Shown here: positions 43,226 to 51,264 of the stretch, one piece after another
Layout of the letters: each line of letters begins with the position of its first letter
Position numbering within the stretch: position 1 is the stretch's first letter
Assembly: GCF_001509475.1 (NCBI RefSeq)
Contig: NZ_LLZG01000420.1
Coordinates: forward strand, 1-61,379
Direction: 5' to 3'
DNA: 61,379 nucleotides
Source: Streptomyces regalis
Lineage (GTDB): Bacteria; Actinomycetota; Actinomycetes; Streptomycetales; Streptomycetaceae
Position numbers and translations under genes: made by a program
Notes under the pieces: model-generated
The model's input: the letters and a program-made list of their open reading frames with translations, nothing else
Told to the model about the DNA's origin: nothing
Database searches by the model: none

Positions 43226-43909
43226 TCAGCTGAAGGGAACGGCGTCTGTCGGGGCGGTGTGCCAGTTGGTGACGATCGGGTCCTCGACGGTGATGGTGCC
43301 GACCGGCAGGGAGACCGGGTTGGGGTCGTCGTCACCGACGCCGACGATGATGCTGTCCAGTTCCTTGCCACCGTTGCTGTTGGTGGTCTTCGGGTTCACC
43401 CCGGCGTAGGCGGTGGTGCTCCCGCTCAGCTTGATCTGCTTGCCGACGGCCTGCTCGGCGGGGCCCGCCTGGGTGCCGTCGGATCCGAACGCCACGGTCG
43501 GCAGGGCGGCGGGCAGGTAACAGGTGATCCCCGACTTCGCCTTCGCGATGATGAGGATGTATCCGCCGGCCTGGGACTCGGACCTGGTGCTCCAGGAGAT
43601 GTCGTTGGCGCCGCAGCTCTGCCCGACCGGCTCCCGCCCGCCGTTGCCGGTGTCGGCGCCGGAGCCGGCCCCGTCCTCGGTCCCCTTGCCCGCCGTGTCG
43701 GCGCCCTTGTCGGTGCCCTGGCCGCTGCCCGCGGTCGACGAGCCGGACGGGGTGGCCGCACCGCCGCCCGGGGTGGCGGACGAAGACCCCTGCGTGGCGC
43801 CGGTGTCCTTGGCCGTGTCCGCGTCCGTGTCCTGGCACGCGGTCATCAGCATGGCGCCGCCCACGAGGGCGGCGGAGACGAGTAAGGCCTTGCGACGGTT
43901 GCCGGACAT
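43226..43909 (-). CDS. DUF4232 lipoprotein
   Basis: The 227-residue product starts MSGNRRKALLVSAALVGGAM and has the lipobox LMTACQ. A low-complexity Gly/Ser/Thr/Asp spacer (about 30-95) leads to a DUF4232 domain. This has CGANDISWSTRSESQAGGYI, an ITCYLPAALPTVAFGS segment and a final TVEDPIVTNWHTA. Family members are surface lipoproteins of unknown role in actinomycetes. A candidate dyad, TGTCAC/GTGACA, lies upstream at 44031. Confidence 0.85.
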   Translation of the reverse strand: MSGNRRKALLVSAALVGGAMLMTACQDTDADTAKDTGATQGSSSATPGGGAATPSGSSTAGSGQGTDKGADTAGKGTEDGAGSGADTGNGGREPVGQSCGANDISWSTRSESQAGGYILIIAKAKSGITCYLPAALPTVAFGSDGTQAGPAEQAVGKQIKLSGSTTAYAGVNPKTTNSNGGKELDSIIVGVGDDDPNPVSLPVGTITVEDPIVTNWHTAPTDAVPFS

Positions 43910-44030
43910 GAAATCCCCCAGGTCATCAGTGGTCGAGGCCGAAGCGGTTTCGGCTGCTCGGTGCTTGTTCGATCACTATGAGGGGGCTGCGAGCAGAAAG
44001 GATCCCGGCGCCTTCGTTCCAGGACAGCGC

Positions 44031-44048
44031 TGTCACAGACTGGTGACA
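44031..44048. promoter_or_regulatory. Inverted repeat upstream of DUF4232 gene
   Basis: TGTCAC and GTGACA pair exactly around agactg. It lies 122 bases before the lipoprotein start and 40 bases after the MerR B stop. Operator function is only a possibility. Confidence 0.3.
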
Positions 44049-44087
44049 TGAACACGAACTCGAGCCGACCCGCTCCCGCCCGCGTGG

Positions 44088-44438
44088 TCAGCTCGAACCG
44101 GGACCGGAACTGTCGGACGCCGCCTTCGCGGCACGGCGGTACTCGGCGTTGATGCGCTGAGCTTCCTCGAGCTGGTCCTCGAGGATGACGATGCGGCACG
44201 CGGCCTCGATCGGAGTTCCCCTGTCCACGAGCTCGCGGGCGCGAGCGGCGATCCGCAGTTGGTAGCGGGAGTACCGGCGATGTCCGCCCTCCGAGCGCAG
44301 CGGAGTGATCAGACGAGCCTCACCGATGGCTCGCAGGAAGGCAGGGGTGGTGCCGAGCATTTCGGCGGCCCGGCCCATGGTGTACGCGGGGTAGTCGTCG
44401 TCGTCCAGACGACCGCTGAGCGGATTATCTGCTGCCAT
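44088..44438 (-). CDS. MerR-like helix-turn-helix regulator, cassette B
   Basis: ATG 44438 gives a 116-residue protein that aligns end to end with the regulator at 32008. Shared text includes LDDDDYPAYTMGRAA, PAFLRAIGEA and LITPLRSEGGHRRYSR; the helical tail differs (EEAQRINAEYRRAAKAASDS). Unlike copy A, it lies downstream of the helicase cassette and separate from it by a terminator and a 270-base gap. It therefore has its own promoter. Confidence 0.85.
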   Translation of the reverse strand: MAADNPLSGRLDDDDYPAYTMGRAAEMLGTTPAFLRAIGEARLITPLRSEGGHRRYSRYQLRIAARARELVDRGTPIEAACRIVILEDQLEEAQRINAEYRRAAKAASDSSGPGSS

Positions 44439-44709
44439 GTCACCTCGTTGTGCAACGCGTCGAGGGGCCCCGATGCCGTACGGCACCAGGGCCCCGAAGG
44501 AATTCAACACCATCTGTCGGCCCTCATGCTGTGCCGACCTTCTGTTTCCGCTATCCGGACCGAGAGCTGTCGGGTCTCATTTGACCGTGTTGACGAGAAA
44601 AAGCGTAACTGTGCCAAGAGTCAATGTCTACTCTGACAAGAGTAGATTTCAGCAATCAGGTGGCATAGGCATCCTGGGTCCTGCGAGAGCGGCCGGCGGC
44701 GATACGACG

Positions 44710-44747
44710 GAGAGGGCCCTGCCGACGCGCGTCGGCAGGGCCCTCTC
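44710..44747. terminator. Cassette B terminator, 18-bp perfect stem
   Basis: Arms 44710-44727 and 44730-44747 pair exactly with a 2-base loop, 32 bases after the SCO5918-family stop. It ends the minus-strand cassette B transcript. The bases between it and MerR B (44439-44709) hold no gene. Confidence 0.88.
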
Positions 44748-44779
44748 CGGGCCGGTGATGGCGGCTTCCCGCCGGTCCC

Positions 44780-45049
44780 TCACATCTCCGCGGGGACGCC
44801 CACCGGCGCGGCCTCGGGGTGCTCGTGGCAGGTGAAGCCGAGGCTGGTCATGGCCCGGACCACCTCGCCGCTGGTGAAGTCGCGGCGGTCCTGTCGGGTG
44901 ATGACCTGGCCCACTTGCTTGACCGGGTAGCGGCGGCGGCCGACGGTCACGGACTCACCCGTGACGAGTTCGGGCTTGACGCCCTTCATCGAGGCCAGCA
45001 CCCCGCTCTTGGTCAGCTCGAACGGGTACCGGGCGATGACACAGCGCAT
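44780..45049 (-). CDS. SCO5918-family protein, cassette B copy
   Basis: The 89-residue product starts MRCVIARYPFELTKSGVLAS and contains RRRYPVKQVGQVITRQDRRD and MTSLGFTCHEHPE. It is the paralogue of the protein at 28964 and nearer the family consensus as recalled. GAGG lies four bases before the ATG, with the same leader text as copy A. Function is unknown; linkage to a cold-shock helicase is conserved in both cassettes. Confidence 0.8.
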   Translation of the reverse strand: MRCVIARYPFELTKSGVLASMKGVKPELVTGESVTVGRRRYPVKQVGQVITRQDRRDFTSGEVVRAMTSLGFTCHEHPEAAPVGVPAEM

Positions 45050-45095
45050 GATGCCTCACAGAGAAGGAGGAGGGCGGGGTGACCGGCGATGTGGA

Positions 45096-45176
45096 TCAGC
45101 CGGCGAGGGTGATCAGGCCCGTGCTCACCTCGTCCCCGTCGCAGAGGACGAGGTGATCGACACGGGCACCGGCCAT
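45096..45176 (-). pseudogene. Remnant of a CBS-domain gene
   Basis: A 26-codon frame reads MAGARVDHLVLCDGDEVSTG LITLAG, similar to PHLLLKDADGRCAGLV in the CBS gene of cassette A. It sits in the same place, between the helicase and the SCO5918-family gene. No ribosome site is seen. Most of the gene is deleted. Confidence 0.5.
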
Positions 45177-45257
45177 GAGGGAGGGATCCACTCCAGGGGT
45201 GGGCCTGTGATGGGCAGGGGCGGGGAGGGGCGGGCTGGTGAACCCGGCGGCTCGGCT

Positions 45258-46775
45258 CTAGGCAGCCGAGCCGGAGCCGGAGCCGGCCCGCCGCGGTGCC
45301 CTGCGGCGCGCCGCTTCGCCGGCGGGACGGCCCTGGCCTGCCTGGCCCCGGCGCCCTCGACGACCCCGGGACGGGGACGAGGAAGACGCGCCGCGGGAAC
45401 GTTCCACGGGCGGCGCGGTGATGACGACCGGGACACCGGAAGGCGCCTGGGCACCTGTGATGCGGCTCAACTCCGCCTCGCCCGACCGCACCTGGGCGAT
45501 CCGGGGGGTGATGCCCGCCGACGCCATCAGTCGGCTCACCTCGCGACGCTGGTCACGGGTCACCAGGGTGACGACGCTGCCGGACTCGCCGGCGCGGGCC
45601 GTACGACCGCCGCGGTGCAGGTAGTCCTTGTGGTCGGTGGGCGGATCCACATTGACGACCAGGTCGAGGTTGTCGACGTGGATGCCGCGCGCCGCGACGT
45701 TGGTCGCCACCAGTACCGTCACATGCCCGCTCTTGAACTGGGCCAGCGTCCGCGTGCGCTGCGGCTGGGACTTGCCGCCGTGCAGGGCCGCGGCACGGAC
45801 ACCGCTGCTCAGCAGGTGCTTGGTCAGCCGGTCCACCGCGTGCTTGGTGTCGAGGAACATGATCACCCGGCCGTCGCGTGCCGCGATCTCGGTGGTCGTC
45901 CGGTGCTTGTCCGCTTCGTGCACATGGAGGACGTGGTGCTCCATGGTGGTGACCGCGCCCGCCGACGGGTCGACGGAGTGGACGACGGGGTCGTGCAGGT
46001 AGTTCCGCACCAGCCGGTCGACGTTGCGGTCGAGGGTGGCCGAGAAGAGCATCCGCTGCCCGTCGGGACGCACCTGGTCGAGCAGGGCGGTGACCTGGGG
46101 CATGAAGCCCATGTCGGCCATCTGGTCGGCCTCGTCGAGGACCGTGATGTCGACGGCGTCCAGCCGGCAGTCGCCCCGGTCGATGAGGTCCTTGAGCCGC
46201 CCGGGCGTCGCGACGACCACCTCGGCCCCGGCGCGCAGCGCACCGGCCTGCCTGCCGAGGGACATCCCGCCGACGACGGTGGCCAGTCGCAGGCTCACGG
46301 ATCGGGCGTACGGCGTGAGCGCGTCGGTGACCTGCTGGGCGAGCTCGCGGGTGGGGACGAGGACGAGGGCGAGCGGCTGCCGTGGCTCGGCACGCCGCCC
46401 TGCCGTACGGGCCAGGAGAGCGAGGCCGAAGGCGAGGGTCTTGCCCGAGCCGGTGCGGCCACGGCCGAGTACGTCACGGCCGGCCAGCGAGTTCGGCAGG
46501 GTCGCCGCCTGGATCGGGAACGGCACGGTCACGCCCTCGTGGCCGAGCGTCGCCAACAGCCGTGCGGGCATGGCGAGATCGGCGAACGACTCGACGGCGG
46601 GCAGCGCCGGTGTGATCGTCTTCGGCGGCGCGAACTCACCCTGGACGGCCGGTCGAGTTCCGTGGGTTTTGGAACGGCGCGGACCGCCGGAGCGGTTGGC
46701 GGCGGCTCCTCCGCCGGAGCGGCCACGGGTGGTACCGGTTGTACGGGTGGTGCGGGTAGTGCGCGTGCGATCCAT
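45258..46775 (-). CDS. DEAD-box ATP-dependent RNA helicase, cassette B
   Basis: The 505-residue product carries all motifs of its paralogue at 29796: FPIQAATLP, GRTGSGKT, PTRELAQQ, DEAD, SATLDRN and HRGGRTARAGESG. The N-terminus (MDRTRTTRTTRTTGTTRGRS) and the short Arg/Gly tail differ, while the core is nearly identical. The ribosome site AAGGAAGG is inside a hairpin stem. Cassette order is csp, helicase, CBS remnant, SCO5918-family gene. Confidence 0.95.
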   Translation of the reverse strand: MDRTRTTRTTRTTGTTRGRSGGGAAANRSGGPRRSKTHGTRPAVQGEFAPPKTITPALPAVESFADLAMPARLLATLGHEGVTVPFPIQAATLPNSLAGRDVLGRGRTGSGKTLAFGLALLARTAGRRAEPRQPLALVLVPTRELAQQVTDALTPYARSVSLRLATVVGGMSLGRQAGALRAGAEVVVATPGRLKDLIDRGDCRLDAVDITVLDEADQMADMGFMPQVTALLDQVRPDGQRMLFSATLDRNVDRLVRNYLHDPVVHSVDPSAGAVTTMEHHVLHVHEADKHRTTTEIAARDGRVIMFLDTKHAVDRLTKHLLSSGVRAAALHGGKSQPQRTRTLAQFKSGHVTVLVATNVAARGIHVDNLDLVVNVDPPTDHKDYLHRGGRTARAGESGSVVTLVTRDQRREVSRLMASAGITPRIAQVRSGEAELSRITGAQAPSGVPVVITAPPVERSRGASSSSPSRGRRGRRGQAGQGRPAGEAARRRAPRRAGSGSGSAA

Positions 46776-46781
46776 GCGGGA

Positions 46782-46810
46782 CCTTCCTTGATGCGGCGCG
46801 TATCAAGGAA
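46782..46810 (-). promoter_or_regulatory. Hairpin covering the helicase B ribosome binding site
   Basis: On the minus strand TTCCTTGATACG pairs with CGCATCAAGGAA at 11 of 12 positions around a 3-base loop (46784-46810). The ribosome site AAGGAAGG (46782-46789) is mostly in the arm. Compared with copy A the stem has T-A where A has C-G, so pairing is kept through a double change. Confidence 0.75.
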
Positions 46811-46888
46811 TTCCCGCAGCAGACGAGCGGCGCAGAGAATCGCGAGAACGAGCCAGAGACGATGTGTGCTGCGCCCTGAAATGCAGCG

Positions 46889-46924
46889 AGCTGGGGCCCG
46901 CACCCCAAGGTGCGGGCCCCAGCT
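46889..46924 (-). terminator. Terminator or attenuator between csp B and helicase B
   Basis: Arms 46889-46904 and 46909-46924 form a perfect 16-bp stem around ccaa, 26 bases after the csp B stop. The same arrangement occurs in cassette A. Confidence 0.82.
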
Positions 46925-46950
46925 GCGAAGTATGCGCGTCGGCGCAGGTG

Positions 46951-47154
46951 TCAGGCGGGAACGATGTTCTCGGCCGTCGGGCCCTTCTGGCCCTGCGCGA
47001 TGTCGAACGACACCTTCTGGCCTTCCAGCAGCTCGCGGAAGCCCTGGGTGGCGATGTTCGAGTAGTGGGCGAAGACGTCGGGGCCGCCGCCGTCCTGCTC
47101 GATGAAGCCGAAGCCCTTTTCCGCGTTGAACCACTTCACGGTGCCAGTAGCCAT
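46951..47154 (-). CDS. Cold-shock protein, cassette B
   Basis: The 67-residue protein shares [18 protein letters not shown] and [11 protein letters not shown] with its paralogue and ends AENIVPA. AAGGAGA precedes the ATG. It is a standard single-domain nucleic-acid chaperone. The leader has the same 22-base block as csp A. Confidence 0.96.
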   Translation of the reverse strand: MATGTVKWFNAEKGFGFIEQDGGGPDVFAHYSNIATQGFRELLEGQKVSFDIAQGQKGPTAENIVPA

Positions 47155-47242
47155 GTCATTTCTCCTTCGGAGGCGTTTTCAGGAATTCACCCTGTGTGAA
47201 TTCCGTGTCGCCGTGCTGATTAACCCGTCGGAAAATGAACCT

Positions 47243-47264
47243 TCTGGCAACCACACCTGCAACT
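47243..47264 (-). promoter_or_regulatory. Conserved csp leader/promoter block B
   Basis: This matches 31885-31906 at 20 of 22 positions and lies 88 bases upstream of csp B. The bases between it and the gene share a CGGCGAC segment with copy A. Confidence 0.65.
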
Positions 47265-47538
47265 GAGATCGACAGTAGCACGGTGGCGATCGGCCCTGCA
47301 CGATCGCCAATTCCACTCCGTCCGGCGTTCGAGGAATACTTGCCAGGCCCCGCGCCTATTTCTCATTTCACGGGAACAGATATTCCTCTCCGGGGGCGCG
47401 GCCTTCCTGCCGTGCCCGCCCGTCCACAGCCCTGTGACCTCGGCCGACGGCAGACGTGCCGCTGCCACCGGCGTCAGCGGACGGCACAGCGGCGAACGCC
47501 CCGAAACGCCCCTCCCGCGATGAGAGTCACATTCCCGC

Positions 47539-47725
47539 TCAGCGCAGCGCGCTCTTCTGCTGCCACTCGCTCCACGACAGGTTCCACGCGCCGAAGCCGT
47601 TCCCGGGCGCGACCACGCCCTTGGTGTCCTTGCCGGTGATCTCGAACGGGTCGCCCGGCCGCACCTGCCCGTAGAACCAGGCGGCGTTCGCGTTGGGGGG
47701 CCGGATCCGGAGGCAGGCGCGCTGA
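47539..47725 (-). pseudogene. C-terminal fragment of an L,D-transpeptidase (YkuD type)
   Basis: The frame reads ACLRIRPPNANAAWFYGQVR, then PGDPFEITGKDTKGVVAPGN, then GFGAWNLSWSEWQQKSALR and a stop. From memory this fits the C-terminus of Streptomyces L,D-transpeptidases. Of the catalytic SHGCxR motif only the distal CLRIR part may remain. No start exists upstream. The rest of 47265-47791 holds no gene. Confidence 0.6.
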
Positions 47726-47791
47726 CGGGCGTGGCCCTGGTGCTGCTACCGTCGAGATACCGCTCCACGCGCACGCGGAGGAGGCCGGCGG

Positions 47792-48382
47792 ATGAGGCGT
47801 GCGCGGACACGCCGACGTACGGCCGTCGCCGTCGCCGTCACGGCAGTGGCCGTACCGCTGCTCGGTGGCTGCGGTATCCAGGAGACCGACGTCATCGAGG
47901 CGGGCGGTCCCGCCAGCTTCCAGGCCTTCCTCAACCGCGACTACGACATGCTGCTCTTCTTCCGCTCCCCCGACGGAGGGCTGAGCCCCGTGATCCGGAC
48001 GACCGGGCCCTCGTCGACCGTGTTCGGTGACGGATATGTCGACGCCGGCTCCGCGGACCAGAACGCCGGCGACACGGCTGGACCGGTGCCGACGGAGACG
48101 GTCGTCACGGCGTTGCTCCACGGTCCGCGGGAGGAAGACCGAGCCGCCGGCCTGGGCACCTCCCTCCCCGCCGCCCGCCCCGGCGGCACCGTCGAGGTCG
48201 AGCACTCCTCGGACGGCAGGGTCACGACCCGCCTGCCCCTCGCCCTGGAGGGCCTGGACGGCACCGCTCTCCGCCAGTTGACCTGCACGATCGCCTACAG
48301 CCAGGACGCCGACGGCCAGGTCGTCGTGGAGCTGACGGGACAGGACGGGGCATCGAGGTCCGGCACCTGCGAACTCGGATGA
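47792..48382 (+). CDS. Secreted lipoprotein, GerMN-like
   Basis: ATG 47792 follows GGAGG. The 196-residue product has a basic start, a hydrophobic run and the lipobox LLGGC. The mature part includes MLLFFRSPDGGLSPVIRTTG, TVVTALLHGPREEDRAAGLG and VTTRLPLALEGL. The LLHGP...GLGTSLP pattern resembles GerMN domains of actinobacterial lipoproteins. Function is unknown. It may share regulation with the wall-related genes around it. Confidence 0.7.
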   Translation: MRRARTRRRTAVAVAVTAVAVPLLGGCGIQETDVIEAGGPASFQAFLNRDYDMLLFFRSPDGGLSPVIRTTGPSSTVFGDGYVDAGSADQNAGDTAGPVPTETVVTALLHGPREEDRAAGLGTSLPAARPGGTVEVEHSSDGRVTTRLPLALEGLDGTALRQLTCTIAYSQDADGQVVVELTGQDGASRSGTCELG

Positions 48383-48416
48383 CCAGTGGCCGCTCTCCGC
48401 ATGCTCGGGCCGGGGC

Positions 48417-49190
48417 TCACCGCACCGGGAAGCCGAAGGAGTAGCCCTGTTCCTTGAGCCGGGGGAGGATCCGGCGCAGGGCCTCGACGGTCTGGGAGCG
48501 GTCGCCTCCCGCGTCGTGGAAGAGGAGCGTCGGCCCGTTGGGCAGCTCCCGCTCGACGGTGGCGACGATGGCGTCCGCGCCCGGCCGCTCGAAGTCCTTG
48601 GAGTCCACGTTCCAGCCCAGCGGGCGCATGCCCCGGGAGGCGGCGAGCGTGCGGCTGTAGGGGGTGAAGGCCCCGCCCGGCGCCCGGTAGTACATCGGCC
48701 GTACGCCCCCGGACGCCTTGGTGATCATGCGTTCGGCGTCGAGTATCTGCTGCGACTGGTAGGCCTGGGACTGCTTGTCCATGGTGACGTCGTGCGACAC
48801 CGAGTGGTCGCACAGCCGGTGCCCGGCCGCGACCACCTTCTTCACGAGGTCCGGGTGGGCCTCGGCCTGCGTCCCCACCACGCAGAACGTGGCCTTCACC
48901 CCGTACTCCCGCAGCACGTCGAGCACTTGAGGGGTCCACACGGGGTCGGGCCCGTCGTCGATGGTGATGTTGACGCCGCGCGCCCCCGCGTCCGACGCAT
49001 GCACGATGGTCACCGCGACCGGCTTGACGGCACTGCCCGGCGTGGCCGACGCGGTCGCCTTCGGCGCCGAGCCGCCCACGGCACCGGCCTGCGCGGTCCA
49101 CACCGCGGCACCGGTGGCGAGCACCGTCACCCCGAGCGCCGCCCCGACCACCTTGCCGTACCAGCCCCGCCCGCCACCGTGCCGTGCCAT
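48417..49190 (-). CDS. Polysaccharide deacetylase (NodB homology)
   Basis: ATG 49190 begins a 257-residue protein with an N-terminal anchor or signal (VVGAALGVTVLATGAAVWTA). The CE4 domain is complete: TIDDGPDP (motif 1), DHSVSHD (motif 2, HSxxH), YYRAPGGAFTPY (motif 3) and TLLFHDAGGDRSQTVEALRR (motif 5). It would remove acetyl groups from peptidoglycan or a wall polysaccharide. Direct repeats lie about 100 bases upstream. In contrast to the fused protein at 38501, all metal ligands are present. Confidence 0.92.
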   Translation of the reverse strand: MARHGGGRGWYGKVVGAALGVTVLATGAAVWTAQAGAVGGSAPKATASATPGSAVKPVAVTIVHASDAGARGVNITIDDGPDPVWTPQVLDVLREYGVKATFCVVGTQAEAHPDLVKKVVAAGHRLCDHSVSHDVTMDKQSQAYQSQQILDAERMITKASGGVRPMYYRAPGGAFTPYSRTLAASRGMRPLGWNVDSKDFERPGADAIVATVERELPNGPTLLFHDAGGDRSQTVEALRRILPRLKEQGYSFGFPVR

Positions 49191-49283
49191 GTCCGCCCCG
49201 CTTTCGCGCAGTTCCTCGCCGATGCCCGGTCGCCTTGCGACCACCTGGCAGGACGAGGGGCGGGGGCCACGGGATGCGTCCGT

Positions 49284-49343
49284 TACCGATCACGGACAAT
49301 CTCGTACCGATCACGGACAATCCCGGGGGAGTTCGCGGACAAC
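49284..49343. repeat. Iteron-like direct repeats upstream of the deacetylase
   Basis: TACCGATCACGGACAATC occurs twice exactly (49284-49301 and 49305-49322), and a partial third copy (CGGACAAC) follows at 49336. The period is 21-22 bases, about two helix turns, as for stacked regulator sites. Confidence 0.75.
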
Positions 49344-49376
49344 TCGGCGAGCGGCGGCCCGCCGGAGTGACGTCCT

Positions 49377-50033
49377 TCAGCCGCGCGGCGGGCCCGCCAA
49401 GTCGTCGAGTTCGGCGGCGAAGAGCTGAGCGGGGTCGATTCCCATACCGGTGAAGTGGCCGGCGAGTTCCAGGGACAGGACGCCGTGCAGCCGGGTCCAG
49501 AAGGTCAGGGCCCGGTGGAGGACCGCGGGCGGGGCGGGATGGCCACCCGCCCAGTCCCGGTGGCCTTCGAGGTGCGCGTCGAACGGTGTCGACGGGCCGT
49601 CCGAGGGCAGCGCGGCGCAGGCGTCCAGAAGGGTCGCCATGATCTCGGACGAGATCGCGGTGGTGTCGTCGGGGGCCTGATAGCCGGGGACGGGCGTGCC
49701 ATAGATGAGGAAGTAGCGGTGGGGGTCCTGCAGGGCCCATCCCCGCAAGGCCTGCGCCAGCCCGGTCACGCCGGAACCGGCCTGCGCGGCCGCGTGGAAG
49801 GTGTCGGCGAGGCTTCGGTACGCGTCCCTGACGAGCTCGGTGATCAGCTCGTCGCGGCCGCCGAAGTACCGGTACAGCGCGGGTCCGCTCATGCCCATCT
49901 GCTTGGCGATCGCGTTGAGGGAGAGCGCGGACGCGCCCGCCGTGGCGATCTGTTCCCACGCGCGTTCCTTGATCTCCGTACGCACCTGGGCGCGGTAGCG
50001 CTCGCGCGGGGTCTTCGCTTCCGAATTCACCAT
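49377..50033 (-). CDS. TetR/AcrR-family regulator
   Basis: The 218-residue product has the TetR helix-turn-helix (IATAGASALSLNAIAKQMGM, SGPALYRYFGGRDELITELV). The WHG-type C-terminal domain has LTFWTRLHGVLSLELAGHF. It diverges from a quinone oxidoreductase gene, with inverted repeat halves around the shared promoter region. It is likely a repressor of that gene and of itself. Confidence 0.9.
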   Translation of the reverse strand: MVNSEAKTPRERYRAQVRTEIKERAWEQIATAGASALSLNAIAKQMGMSGPALYRYFGGRDELITELVRDAYRSLADTFHAAAQAGSGVTGLAQALRGWALQDPHRYFLIYGTPVPGYQAPDDTTAISSEIMATLLDACAALPSDGPSTPFDAHLEGHRDWAGGHPAPPAVLHRALTFWTRLHGVLSLELAGHFTGMGIDPAQLFAAELDDLAGPPRG

Positions 50034-50034
50034 A

Positions 50035-50094
50035 GTTAGAGGTTATCACTGAAGTTATTGACACTCCCGCACTCGTCGGGTTACAACTTCTAAC
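50035..50094 (+). promoter_or_regulatory. Divergent promoter/operator region of TetR and oxidoreductase
   Basis: TTGACA (50058-50063) and TACAAC (50082-50087) with an 18-base spacer form a promoter toward the oxidoreductase. GTTAGAGGTT (50035-50044) and AACTTCTAAC (50085-50094) are inverted halves, matching at 9 of 10 bases, one over each side of the promoter. Confidence 0.6.
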
Positions 50095-50154
50095 GAACGT
50101 GAAGGCAAGTAACTGCAGGCAAGTAACTGCATCGGGAACTCAGTGGAGGTCGCC

Positions 50155-51189
50155 ATGAACGCCGAAGGACTCGTCGAGGTCGTACTGCCTGGCAAGGTCG
50201 AGCCCGAGGGACTTCAGATCCGGCATGGAGCCGTCCCCGCCGCGGGCCCGGGCCAGGTCGTGATCCGGATGGAGGCGACCGGTGTCTCCTTCGCCGAGCA
50301 GCAGATGCGGCGCGGCCGCTACTACGACCAGCCGCCGTTCCCGTTCGTGCCCGGCTACGACCTCGTCGGTACGGTGCAGGCGACCGGCGAGGGCGTCGAG
50401 CCGGGCCTGGCCGGCACCCGGGTCGCCGCGTTGGTCAAGGTCGGCGGCTGGGCCAGCCACGTGCTCGTCGACGCGGCGGACGTGGTGCCGGTGCCCGACG
50501 GGATCGGCGCGGCGGCGGCGGAGACCCTCGTCGTCAACGGCATCACCGCCTGGCAGATGCTGCACCGCAAGGCCCGCGTCCGGGCGGGGCACACCGTCGT
50601 GGTGCACGGCGCGAACGGTGGCGTCGGTTCGGTCCTGGTCCAGCTCGCCCAGGCCGCGGGTGCGCAGGTGATCGGCACGGCGTCCGAGCGCCACCACGAC
50701 GCCCTGCGTGAACGGGGAGTCGTTCCCGTCGACTACCGCGCCGACGACGTTGCCGCACGGATCCGCGCACTCGCCCCGCGCGGCGGCGTACACGCCGTCT
50801 TCGACCACGTCGGCGGCCGCGGCATCGTCGACTCCTGGCGCCTCCTCGCCCCCGGCGGCACGCTCGTCTCGTACGGCAGCGCCTCCACCCGGGACGCCGA
50901 GGGCTCCAAGCAGTGGCCCGTCCTCAAGCTGCTGTTGCGGGTGTGGACGTGGAACGCGCTGCCCAACCGCCGCCGCGCCTACTTCTTCAACGTCTGGGCC
51001 GGCCGGGCCCTGGCCAAGAACCGCTTCCGCGCCCGCCTCCGCACCGACCTCACCCAGGTCTTCGCCGCCCTCCAGCGCGGCGAGGTCAGCGCCCAGATCG
51101 CCGCCCAGCTGCCGCTGGCCCGCGCCGCGCAGGCGCTGCGGCTCGCGGAGTCGGGGACGGTCGCCGGAAAGGTCGTGCTGAACCCGTAG
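50155..51189 (+). CDS. Zinc-independent quinone oxidoreductase (MDR family)
   Basis: ATG 50155 follows TGGAGG at five bases. The 344-residue product has the GroES-like domain (FVPGYDLVGTVQATGEGVEP) and the Rossmann domain (VVVHGANGGVGSVLVQLAQA). The catalytic-zinc Cys/His set is absent, as in NADPH:quinone reductases. It probably reduces quinones or enones with NADPH. Its neighbour encodes a TetR repressor, so induction by an electrophile is a reasonable guess. Confidence 0.88.
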   Translation: MNAEGLVEVVLPGKVEPEGLQIRHGAVPAAGPGQVVIRMEATGVSFAEQQMRRGRYYDQPPFPFVPGYDLVGTVQATGEGVEPGLAGTRVAALVKVGGWASHVLVDAADVVPVPDGIGAAAAETLVVNGITAWQMLHRKARVRAGHTVVVHGANGGVGSVLVQLAQAAGAQVIGTASERHHDALRERGVVPVDYRADDVAARIRALAPRGGVHAVFDHVGGRGIVDSWRLLAPGGTLVSYGSASTRDAEGSKQWPVLKLLLRVWTWNALPNRRRAYFFNVWAGRALAKNRFRARLRTDLTQVFAALQRGEVSAQIAAQLPLARAAQALRLAESGTVAGKVVLNP

Positions 51190-51264
51190 GCACGGCGTCC
51201 CACACAAGGACCTGCCCGGAGGGACCATGTTCTGAGGGAGGTTGCGGCCGGAGAGGACGTATCC

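Noticed and set aside
49284..49343. CRISPR array
   Set aside because: Only two to three short repeats with 3-base gaps; no spacers and no cas genes.
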